Shown: positions 1 through 6,410 of the stretch, piece after piece
How positions within the stretch are numbered: the stretch's first letter is position 1
How the letters are laid out: the number at the start of each line of letters is the position of its first letter
Source: Candidatus Cloacimonadota bacterium
GTDB lineage: Bacteria; Cloacimonadota; Cloacimonadia; Cloacimonadales; Cloacimonadaceae
Direction: 5' to 3'
NCBI GenBank assembly: GCA_023392795.1
Contig: JAEWNJ010000053.1
Coordinates: forward strand, 1 to 13,079
DNA: 13,079 bases
Program-made: the position numbers and the translations under genes
The notes under the pieces: model-generated
The model's database searches: none
What the model was told of the DNA's origin: nothing
Seen by the model: only the letters and a program-made list of their open reading frames with translations

Positions 1-104
1 CCCATGATGTAGTGATGTTCTTCAAAAACTTTGTCCAGCGCCTTGCGGATATCCGCCATCAGCGGTTCGTATTGAGCATTCAGGTCCAGCATCGGTACTT
101 TCAT
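1..104 (-). CDS. DegT/DnrJ/EryC1-family sugar aminotransferase, N-terminal fragment
   Basis: Only the first 34 codons are inside the window; the gene continues past base 1. The N-terminus begins MKVPMLDLNAQY and continues with a helix ending in KVFEEHHYIMG. This is the usual opening of PLP-dependent DegT-type aminotransferases, which add an amino group to keto-sugar nucleotides in surface polysaccharide synthesis. The ATG at 104-102 is preceded by AAAGGAG (minus strand, 118-112), and this site overlaps the stop codon of the SLBB gene at 118-116. The two genes are therefore almost certainly co-transcribed and translationally linked. The catalytic lysine lies outside the window, so the family call rests on the N-terminal pattern and the context. 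Confidence 0.75.
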   Translation of the reverse strand, partial: MKVPMLDLNAQYEPLMADIRKALDKVFEEHHYIM

Positions 105-115
105 TCTAAACTCCT

Positions 116-1483
116 TTATTTGGTGAGGTTTTGCACCCCGATTAAGATCGTAACGGCAGAAGCGACCACGGCAAACACGTCTCTCACATCAGTCCAGATG
201 TGACGATCGGCTTTATCCGGGATGAACACAATGTCGCCAGGCATCAGCGCATAATCGCTGTCTGCCTTTTCCCAGATGCTGCTTTGCGCCTTCATGATCC
301 GGATTCCGCCGCGCAGTCGGTTGTTGGCATAACCTCCGGATTCCTGTAGATAATACTTCCAGTTTTGCCCATCCCTGTATTCGATCAGGCCGGGATGGCG
401 CACCTGACCCATCACCCAGACGGCGTTCAGCTTTTCTGGCACATAGATGTGATCCTGGTTGTTGACGGGGCGATTGCCTTCTCTGCCTTCAGTTGCCACG
501 AGTTTGGCAAAATCCACCGAGTACAGCCCTTTGGCTTGCCGCACGTAAGATTTTAAGTAAGCGTATTCCAGGGGAGTAATCTCCTGCATGCCGCGAGCCT
601 TGAGGCGCTCAAATTCCGCGTCCGGCTCCTCATTGAAACGCCGGTTCAATACCAGCGCATTGGCCACATCAGCTTTTTCGGTGAGCCCGCCCGCCATCTG
701 AATTACGTCCCAAAGGGTGGCGTCTTTATCCACCATAAATTCACCTTGCAGCACAAACTCTCCGGAGAGCGTGACCACTCGTTGCTCCCGGTAACGGGAA
801 TCCTGAGGCACCGAGATCCGATCACCGGGCTTGATCAGGATCGAAGCCGCCCGGCTAATATCTACCGTTTCATAGCTGGAAGGCTTGCCACTGCCATTAT
901 AGCGGCTGATGCGGATCGCGCTCAATTCCGCTCCGGGAAGGGTTCCTCCCGCCAAAGCGATCACGTCTTTCAGGCTGTCGCCCTCTTTGTATTCAATGTC
1001 GCCCGGCAGCCCAACCGCTCCGCTGACCCCGGATTGCTCCTTGATCACCGGGATAAACACCAAATCCCCGTCTTTGATCATGGGATTGGCTTCCAGCTCG
1101 CCCAGGCGATAGAAACGCAGGAGGTCATATGTGCTGCGATTGCCCGCCCGGACCAGTTCCACATGGCGCAAGGCCTGCAGTTTTTCATATTCCGGCTGGC
1201 TTTCCTCAGCCTCACGCAATTGGGGGATGGGATTGGTCTTTTTTACCGCGGCATCGTTCAACGCGCCGGGAACAGCGGATCTCGCCAGCATCGCGTCATC
1301 CAGCATTGCCCTATCCAGCAGATCCGAAATCCGGTCGGTGGAATACATTTTGTATTGCCCAGGGTGTCTCACATACCCGGTAATGCTGACGCTGATCTGA
1401 GGCACATTTGCGAGCGGGATGTCGATGGCCCAGGCGCCAAACGCGACGAGGACCAGCAACAGGCACAGCAGCTTACTCTTCAT
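116..1483 (-). CDS. SLBB-domain polysaccharide export protein
   Basis: 455 residues. Residues 1-19 form a Sec-type signal peptide (basic MKSK, a Leu/Val core, then AFGAWA) with no lipobox cysteine at the cleavage site, so a soluble periplasmic or outer-membrane-associated protein is expected rather than a lipoprotein. At least four SLBB-like modules follow, at about 31-145 (ITGYVRHPGQY to GDLVFIP), 152-226 (VGLPGDIEYKEGDSL to PGDRISVP), 236-348 (LSGEFVLQGEF, DVIQMAGGL to DHIYVP) and 355-422 (VMGQVRHPGLIEY to PGDIVFIP). A hydrophobic segment at 436-451 (FAVVASAVTILIGV) could anchor the C-terminus. No clear N-terminal Poly_export (Wza) domain is visible, so it is SLBB-rich and Wza-related rather than a standard Wza. 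Its start overlaps the epimerase stop by 11 bases, and a DegT gene follows directly. The likely role is export of capsule or exopolysaccharide across the envelope. Confidence 0.85.
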   Translation of the reverse strand: MKSKLLCLLLVLVAFGAWAIDIPLANVPQISVSITGYVRHPGQYKMYSTDRISDLLDRAMLDDAMLARSAVPGALNDAAVKKTNPIPQLREAEESQPEYEKLQALRHVELVRAGNRSTYDLLRFYRLGELEANPMIKDGDLVFIPVIKEQSGVSGAVGLPGDIEYKEGDSLKDVIALAGGTLPGAELSAIRISRYNGSGKPSSYETVDISRAASILIKPGDRISVPQDSRYREQRVVTLSGEFVLQGEFMVDKDATLWDVIQMAGGLTEKADVANALVLNRRFNEEPDAEFERLKARGMQEITPLEYAYLKSYVRQAKGLYSVDFAKLVATEGREGNRPVNNQDHIYVPEKLNAVWVMGQVRHPGLIEYRDGQNWKYYLQESGGYANNRLRGGIRIMKAQSSIWEKADSDYALMPGDIVFIPDKADRHIWTDVRDVFAVVASAVTILIGVQNLTK

Positions 1484-2432
1484 AATACTTGATCATCCGT
1501 TGAATGATGTCATCCAGCTTGTATTTCGGCTCGTAACCGATGTATTCATTGATTTTGCTTAAGTCCGGCATACGGTTCATCATGTCCTCAAATCCCTCCT
1601 CAAAAGCTGCTTCATAGCTCATGTATTCGATCTTGGATTTGCTGTGACACATTTCCTTTACCTTCTGCGCCAGATCCTCGATGCTGATCGATTCCGTGGT
1701 GCCCACATTGAAGATTTCTCCCACGCACTCGGGGCTGTTCATCAGCTTCAAAAAGGCATCCACCACGTCTGAAACATCCGCGAAACACCTGGTCTGCTTG
1801 CCGCTGCCATACACCACAATGGGTTGATCCAACAGCGCGGCTTTGATGAATTTGGGCAATACCATGCCATACTGTCCGGTCTGACGCGGCCCCACGGTAT
1901 TGAAACAGCGCACGATCACCACCGGCAGCTTCTTCTCCCGGTAAAATGCCTGCGCCATGAACTCATCGATGGCTTTGGAACAGCTATATCCCCAGCGGCT
2001 GATGTGCGTGGAGCCCAAAAGCCGGTCATCCTGCTCGGAAAAGGGTACCTTCTCGCTCTTGCCGTAGATCTCGCTGGTGGAGGTGATCAGGGCCTTGGCC
2101 TTGTATTTGTTGCAAAGCTCCAACACGTTGTCCGTACCCACGATATTCGTCTTCAGCGAAAGCAGCGGATTCTCGATGATGTATTTCACGCCCACCGCGG
2201 CGGCTAAGTGATACACCTGCTCCACCTTGCTGACCAGGGAATCCATCAATTCGCGGTTCAATATGGTTCCTGTGGTAAAATGAAACTTGGGATTTGCCTT
2301 GAAGGACTCGATGTTCTCCAGGCTACCCGTGGAAAGATTGTCTATAGCATACACTTCATTGCCTTCAGCCAAAAGGCGTTCAGCCAGATGCGAGCCGATG
2401 AAGCCGGCGCCGCCCGTGATCAGAATCTTCAT
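1473..2432 (-). CDS. NAD-dependent epimerase/dehydratase (extended SDR, sugar nucleotide)
   Basis: 319 residues from the ATG at 2432-2430. A TTG four codons upstream is possible, but TTGGAG lies six bases before the ATG and makes it the better start. The Rossmann motif GGAGFIG is at 7-13 with acidic D31 after the second strand (IDNLSTG), which is typical for NAD(H). The catalytic set is visible: a Ser/Thr cluster in TSTSEIYG (117-124) and YSCSK (Y149, K153). NTVGPRQTGQYG and the later VYGSGKQTRCF are substrate-domain signatures of UDP-glucuronate decarboxylase, dTDP-glucose dehydratase and GDP-mannose-type enzymes. The exact substrate cannot be read from sequence; TSTSEIYG leans towards UDP-xylose synthase or UDP-sugar epimerase relatives. 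It is the first gene of the polysaccharide operon in this window and acts in the cytoplasm. Confidence 0.88.
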   Translation of the reverse strand: MKILITGGAGFIGSHLAERLLAEGNEVYAIDNLSTGSLENIESFKANPKFHFTTGTILNRELMDSLVSKVEQVYHLAAAVGVKYIIENPLLSLKTNIVGTDNVLELCNKYKAKALITSTSEIYGKSEKVPFSEQDDRLLGSTHISRWGYSCSKAIDEFMAQAFYREKKLPVVIVRCFNTVGPRQTGQYGMVLPKFIKAALLDQPIVVYGSGKQTRCFADVSDVVDAFLKLMNSPECVGEIFNVGTTESISIEDLAQKVKEMCHSKSKIEYMSYEAAFEEGFEDMMNRMPDLSKINEYIGYEPKYKLDDIIQRMIKYYEE

Positions 2433-2784
2433 TGTTTGCTCCAATTAAGAGATTGCGGGACTGTGTATTAAGTTAAAATCCCAGTAACGGTAACACTTAT
2501 TTCATGCTTGAATCTTGTCAATAGAATCTTGGCGACGGAGGCTTTTGAAGCTTGGGGATTTTCAAGTTTTCGAGTTTTTAAGGTTTTGAAGTGGGCGTGA
2601 GAGTGAAGATTGTGTGTTTGTGTTATCCTCACGCGGATTACGCGGATCGCGCGGATTTTGAATGATAGAACGCAGATTGGACGGATTCAACTGATTTGGA
2701 CGAATTCATGGATTTACAATTTACGATGTACAATTTGCAGTTGAGGTGTGCCGCGCACAGAAGTAAATGACTAATCTTTCATAG
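2433..2784. other. Non-coding spacer with degenerate short repeats
   Basis: No convincing gene. On the minus strand a TTGACA (2521-2516) could be the -35 box of the polysaccharide operon, but I find no good -10 at 15-18 bases. Bases 2550-2595 are a T-rich stretch of short related words (TTTTCAAGTTTTCGAGTTTTTAAGG). Bases 2631-2657 are a 9-base tandem repeat, and 2670-2712 hold weaker ACGGATT- and TTTGGACGAATT-like echoes of it. TACAATTT occurs twice, at 2715-2722 and 2729-2736. This is decayed repeat sequence rather than a regulatory region I can decode. Confidence 0.5.
2631..2657. repeat. 9-base tandem repeat, three units
   Basis: Three adjacent units read ACGCGGATT, ACGCGGATC and GCGCGGATT. 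Diverged copies (CGCAGATTG, GACGGATTC) continue to about 2696. The function is unknown. The array lies between two divergently transcribed genes. Confidence 0.7.
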
Positions 2785-2813
2785 TTGTCTAAGACTCTGG
2801 GGGACAGTATAAT
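2785..2813 (+). promoter_or_regulatory. Sigma70-type promoter of the fic gene
   Basis: TTGTCT at 2785-2790 (4 of 6 to the -35 consensus), a 17-base spacer, and a perfect TATAAT at 2808-2813. Transcription would start near 2820, giving a leader of about 110 bases before the Fic ATG at 2930. That leader holds the dyad at 2838-2857 and a stem-loop at 2878-2899. Confidence 0.6.
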
Positions 2814-2837
2814 TGGCAAAATATCTTGCTTTCTTGG

Positions 2838-2857
2838 ACATATGATCTATCATGTGT
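2838..2857. promoter_or_regulatory. Candidate operator: imperfect dyad in the fic leader
   Basis: ACATATGAT-CT-ATCATGTGT is a 9-base inverted repeat with one mismatched pair, about 18-37 bases after the inferred transcription start. This is a reasonable place for a repressor site. The Fic protein has a winged helix at its C-terminus, so autoregulation is possible, but this is inference. Confidence 0.35.
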
Positions 2858-2877
2858 AGAGAAAGTACCGTTTCTTT

Positions 2878-2899
2878 GGACAGATCAGTTTGCCTGTCC
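2878..2899 (+). promoter_or_regulatory. Inverted repeat / stem-loop in the fic 5' leader
   Basis: GGACAG (2878-2883) and CTGTCC (2894-2899) form a perfect 6-base stem around a 10-base loop, 30 bases before the start codon and clear of the ribosome site. The word TTGGACA also occurs at 2834-2840, so this could be part of a protein-binding array rather than an RNA structure. Confidence 0.3.
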
Positions 2900-2929
2900 T
2901 AAAACTTCGATCGGCGCTGAGGATGCCTT

Positions 2930-3997
2930 ATGCAAAAAGTCATTGATAAACTGCCTCCGGATATCGATCTGGAGACCAAGCAGATCCTTCGCAAGGCTGC
3001 TTCGGCCCATCGCTTTCTGGCCGAACTTAAAGGGATAACAGCCACTATTCCCAATCAGCTTATACTAATCAATACACTCTCTTTGCAGGAAGCAAAAGAT
3101 AGTTCGGCAATCGAAAACATCATCACCACCCACGACGATCTTTATCGTGAAGACTTGTTTCCGGACTACGGCTTGAGCGTTGCAGCTAAAGAAGTAAGCC
3201 ATTACGCCTCAGCCCTCAAGGTAGGCTACGCCCTAGTGGATAAAACCGGAATGCTCACTACAAACCACATTATCGATATCCAGGCGGAGATGGTAAAGCA
3301 TAGGTCAGGATTGCGTAAACTGCCAGGCACGGAGCTGAAAAATGAACAGACCGGTGAAACGGTATATGTTCCACCCCAGGACCCTCAGGAGCTTGTGGAC
3401 CTGATGTCAAATCTTGAGCAGTACATAAACGATAATGAGGCTGATATTGATCCCCTTGTGAGGATGGCGATAATACACTATCAGTTTGAAAGCATCCATC
3501 CTTTCTACGATGGTAATGGCCGTACAGGGCGCATTATCAATGTTCTCTATCTGGTATTGTCTAAACTCTTGGATATTCCTGTGCTTTATCTAAGTAGATA
3601 TATTGTAAAGAACAAGGCAAGTTATTATCAACTGCTTCAGAAAGTTAGAGACGAGCAGGCCTGGGAACAGTGGATTCTCTTCATGTTGCAGGCGGTGGAA
3701 GACACTTCCAAACAAACGATTGCGATGATCGGTGAGATCAGAACAGCTCTTCAGGAATATAAACAGCAGATCCGGGCTAAGTATAAATTCTACTCACAGG
3801 ATCTGATCAACAATCTGTTTTCACATCCCTACACCAAGATTGAGTTTATCATGCGAGATCTGGAAGTCAGCCGCCACACCGCCATGAAGTATCTGGATGC
3901 TCTATGCGATGATGGACTCTTGAAAAAGCAGAAAATTGTTCGCTCAAACTATTATGTTAATACAGCACTGTACAGCATTCTTACCAGGGAAATCTAG
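2930..3997 (+). CDS. Fic family protein, class II (AMPylase type)
   Basis: 355 residues, full length for Fic_N-Fic-winged-helix proteins. The ATG is preceded by GAGGA (2919-2923) and is the first Met after an in-frame TGA at 2918-2920. The Fic motif HPFYDGNGRTGR is at 190-201 with catalytic H190, so transfer of AMP from ATP to a hydroxyl side chain is expected. The inhibitory helix motif (S/T)xxxE(G/N) is present near the N-terminus as SSAIEN (S58, E62, N63), which makes it class II: its own glutamate blocks productive ATP binding until relieved. A winged-helix-like region covers about 285-345 (KIEFIMRDLEVSRHTAMKYL). This is the architecture of Shewanella oneidensis SoFic, a Fic type reported as anti-phage. 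It faces the nuclease-helicase gene convergently and has its own promoter. The AMPylation target is unknown. Confidence 0.92.
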   Translation: MQKVIDKLPPDIDLETKQILRKAASAHRFLAELKGITATIPNQLILINTLSLQEAKDSSAIENIITTHDDLYREDLFPDYGLSVAAKEVSHYASALKVGYALVDKTGMLTTNHIIDIQAEMVKHRSGLRKLPGTELKNEQTGETVYVPPQDPQELVDLMSNLEQYINDNEADIDPLVRMAIIHYQFESIHPFYDGNGRTGRIINVLYLVLSKLLDIPVLYLSRYIVKNKASYYQLLQKVRDEQAWEQWILFMLQAVEDTSKQTIAMIGEIRTALQEYKQQIRAKYKFYSQDLINNLFSHPYTKIEFIMRDLEVSRHTAMKYLDALCDDGLLKKQKIVRSNYYVNTALYSILTREI

Positions 3998-4053
3998 ACG
4001 GCTGATTCGCTACTTACCACTTACCCCGTATGAACTTTGATCAATACCCGGGG

Positions 4054-4236
4054 CTAGGAATCCGGGCTGGCAGTGCATTCACGCTGCTCGAAGTCGAAAC
4101 TGCATGTAACTGGTAGGCAGGCATGATCATAGGGAAGCAGTTTCAACTCCGAGGGAGACAAATTCACGAAATCGGCTTCTGACAATTGTTGATCAATATC
4201 AAGTTCTTTGGTTGCCAAGCCTAGCCCTGCAACCAT
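4054..4236 (-). CDS. Possible small hypothetical protein (60 aa), doubtful
   Basis: The only sizeable reading frame in the 303-base gap between fic and the nuclease-helicase. It begins MVAGLGLATKELDID, is acidic in the middle and has two Cys near its C-terminus (HACLPV, RECTAS). An AGGTGA sits almost directly against the ATG, so the ribosome site is poorly spaced, and an in-frame TGA lies immediately upstream. It is downstream of the nuclease-helicase on the same strand and could be a last operon gene, a remnant, or chance. I recognise no family. The rest of the gap holds short repeats (CTTACCACTTACC near 4013) and no clear terminator for either flanking gene. Confidence 0.25.
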   Translation of the reverse strand: MVAGLGLATKELDIDQQLSEADFVNLSPSELKLLPYDHACLPVTCSFDFEQRECTASPDS

Positions 4237-4300
4237 TCACCTGGTCACCAAAGTCAAGCTTCATCAGCTCCGGTTTTCACCAAGGCAGAGAACCAAGTAC

Positions 4301-6271
4301 TTATATCTCCTCGAGCCCTAAATCCTTCAGATACTCATAGGTAGAATTGTAGAATCTCTTTAGCCTGGTGTGGTCTTCATTGTCACCTTCAGGCACCACA
4401 ATCACCATGCCTTGGCGTGCTCTGGTTAATAAAACCCTATAAGCATTTAGCAAGTACACCTGGCGTTCCTTCTTATTGATATGCTGCCATTTATCGCCTA
4501 CAAAAGACCAATACTGCCAGCCCTCATTACTGTACCTGAAATCCGCATCCCAGGTCACGCAGGCCCAATCCAATTCCAAGCCTTGTACCTGAAACTCCGT
4601 GGCCACATCTTCCAGATAGTAGGACGAGCGCACATCGTCTTTGCCGCTCAAAAACCAATGTACGGGATCCGTATTGTAGCGTACATCAATCGCCAAGGGC
4701 TTCAGGCGATAGGCTTGCGAGGATACCACCATGCCATAGCGTTCCGATCCCCGCGCCCTCTCTCGTAGCCATGCTTTAGCTTTCTGCAGATTTCTGCAAA
4801 GCACGATTGGGTAGCGATCTTGTAATAGCCGCAGGGTATCTTTCGCTGCCGGATCAATATCCAATAGCTGCTTTACCCACAACGACACATTCTCAGCTCT
4901 AAAGGAACGCATGGAAACGCCCAGATGCAGCTCCGGGAGTGTGTTCACATGCTGTCTATCAGCCAATCTTTCCAAAGCCTTGCCTGCGTCATACTCGCTA
5001 TCCACAAGCCGATCTGACAGATACACATTCCACTCTGGAAAACCGGCTAAGATGGAATCTAACCATTGGCTGATCCCTGCTTCACCAGTATTGATTTCCT
5101 GCCCACCACCAACCAAGCAGATCACAACTGCCCAATCCTCATGTCTATCCATGCAAGAGATCAAAAACTCAGGCTCAGATTGTGAAAAACCCGGTCTATG
5201 CTTTTTGACCTTCATGAATTTGGCAGTCTGCTCGAGGTCCCAGGCTCGCTGTGCTTCATCAAAGATCGAGATGCGATTGTAAGGAGGATTGGGATCCTCC
5301 AGGCAATCATCACGAAAGTTATGCACGTTTTGCACAAAGGCTTTCACTGGGCGCAAGGAAGCCTTTTTTGTTGTTTTATCGCCTCTATCCTTGGCTCTGA
5401 TTACCATATCTCTGGCCAATGCTTCTCTTAAGACCGCCACCAAAGGCCCATTTCCCGAAAGAAAAACCCCCTTCAGGTCATTCTCCTCTCCGATTCTTTG
5501 CGTGGCGATATTCAGGCCAACCAGAGTCTTTCCTGCTCCGGGAACTCCTGTAACAAAAAGAATCACTTTGCGCTTCAGGGTTTTAGCCTCATCGATGATC
5601 TTCAAAATAGAACTGGTGGTTGTCCCCAAGTTTATCGCACTGGCATCACTTCGTGAGATTTCCTCAACCGTATGCCCATTATAAAGCGCCAAAGCCGCTT
5701 CAATGATGCTGGGCGTCGGTTCATAACGTCCATTTTCCCACCATGTGGGATCGATCTCAGCCCCCTCAGCAAAGTCAAGAATGTTGAGCATCTGCTCCAG
5801 AAACACATCCTGATTGGTGAGTATCGGTCTAAATACTTTGTCATTATCAGAAGAAAGACTAAGCGTGGCCAGTAATGTTTTCGCCTCACTGGCAAAGAGC
5901 ATGGGCGCAATGGATACATCGTGACTGGTCTCGTGGAAGTTCTTCAAATCCAAAGCATAATCCCACACCTGATCGATGGCCGCTTTCGTGTAAGATTCGC
6001 TACCCACCTTGAACTCCAACACAAAAAGCACCTGCCGAATCGCCAACAACACATCAATCCGCTTCCCCATCCTGGGTATCGAATACTCAAAATAGATCTT
6101 TCCTTCCAATCCAATCAGCAGAGGCCTTAGCAAGTCAATCTGCATCGCCCAGGCATCCCGCTGATTCTGTATGATATCAAAACCACTATTCTGAGCCAAT
6201 ACACCCAGGATCTCCTGCTTTGAGGCTGTACAAAAACTCTGGATAGAGGCAGAGAAGTAGGATCTAGTCAT
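4301..6271 (-). CDS. PD-(D/E)XK nuclease fused to DUF2075 SF1 helicase
   Basis: 656 residues; the start is supported by GAAGGAG six bases upstream (minus strand, 6284-6278). The N-terminal domain (about 1-165) carries a PD-(D/E)XK-like active site: E62 after GKIYF, D73 in GKRIDVLL, and E86-F87-K88 in FVLEFKVG. The C-terminal part is a DUF2075 (Schlafen-group) SF1 ATPase: Walker A GVPGAGKT (242-249), Walker B IFDEAQRAW (336-344), motif III LVGGGQEINTGE (386-397), a motif V-like segment TEFQVQGLELD (558-568) and motif VI AYRVLLTRAR (610-619). The spacing and conserved residues look intact, so it is probably an active DNA or RNA translocase-nuclease in the cytoplasm. Such fusions are common in defence neighbourhoods. 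It lies 139 bases downstream of the helicase on the same strand; joint transcription is possible but not shown. Confidence 0.85.
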   Translation of the reverse strand: MTRSYFSASIQSFCTASKQEILGVLAQNSGFDIIQNQRDAWAMQIDLLRPLLIGLEGKIYFEYSIPRMGKRIDVLLAIRQVLFVLEFKVGSESYTKAAIDQVWDYALDLKNFHETSHDVSIAPMLFASEAKTLLATLSLSSDNDKVFRPILTNQDVFLEQMLNILDFAEGAEIDPTWWENGRYEPTPSIIEAALALYNGHTVEEISRSDASAINLGTTTSSILKIIDEAKTLKRKVILFVTGVPGAGKTLVGLNIATQRIGEENDLKGVFLSGNGPLVAVLREALARDMVIRAKDRGDKTTKKASLRPVKAFVQNVHNFRDDCLEDPNPPYNRISIFDEAQRAWDLEQTAKFMKVKKHRPGFSQSEPEFLISCMDRHEDWAVVICLVGGGQEINTGEAGISQWLDSILAGFPEWNVYLSDRLVDSEYDAGKALERLADRQHVNTLPELHLGVSMRSFRAENVSLWVKQLLDIDPAAKDTLRLLQDRYPIVLCRNLQKAKAWLRERARGSERYGMVVSSQAYRLKPLAIDVRYNTDPVHWFLSGKDDVRSSYYLEDVATEFQVQGLELDWACVTWDADFRYSNEGWQYWSFVGDKWQHINKKERQVYLLNAYRVLLTRARQGMVIVVPEGDNEDHTRLKRFYNSTYEYLKDLGLEEI

Positions 6272-6345
6272 ATCAAGCTCCTTCGCTTGTAAATAGGCTA
6301 CTTACATAACTAATAAGCATCAAACAGGTAATCGCCGCAGCTTCA

Positions 6346-6351
6346 TTTATA
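6346..6351 (-). promoter_or_regulatory. Weak -10 box candidate for the nuclease-helicase gene
   Basis: TATAAA on the minus strand, about 75 bases before the ATG at 6271, without a convincing -35 box. It is the best promoter signal in the 139-base gap 6272-6410. If it is inactive, the gene depends on read-through from the helicase. I see no strong terminator after the helicase stop at 6411. Confidence 0.25.
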
Positions 6352-6410
6352 CATGGCATTCTGATTAGATATTGTCCTGCAGGTTTGAGAAGCAAGCTGC
6401 AAATCGCATT

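Noticed and set aside
746..1492. Long plus-strand open frame (248 codons) opposite the SLBB gene
   Set aside because: It is antisense to a gene with a signal peptide and repeated SLBB modules, its translation resembles no family, and it has no supporting ribosome site.
2433..2444. TTG start four codons upstream for the epimerase
   Set aside because: The TTG is itself part of the TTGGAG ribosome site for the ATG at 2432, and the Rossmann strand begins directly at that ATG.
6276..6360. 28-codon minus-strand frame just upstream of the nuclease-helicase
   Set aside because: It has no ribosome site, and its end overlapping the next gene's ribosome site is easily explained by chance.
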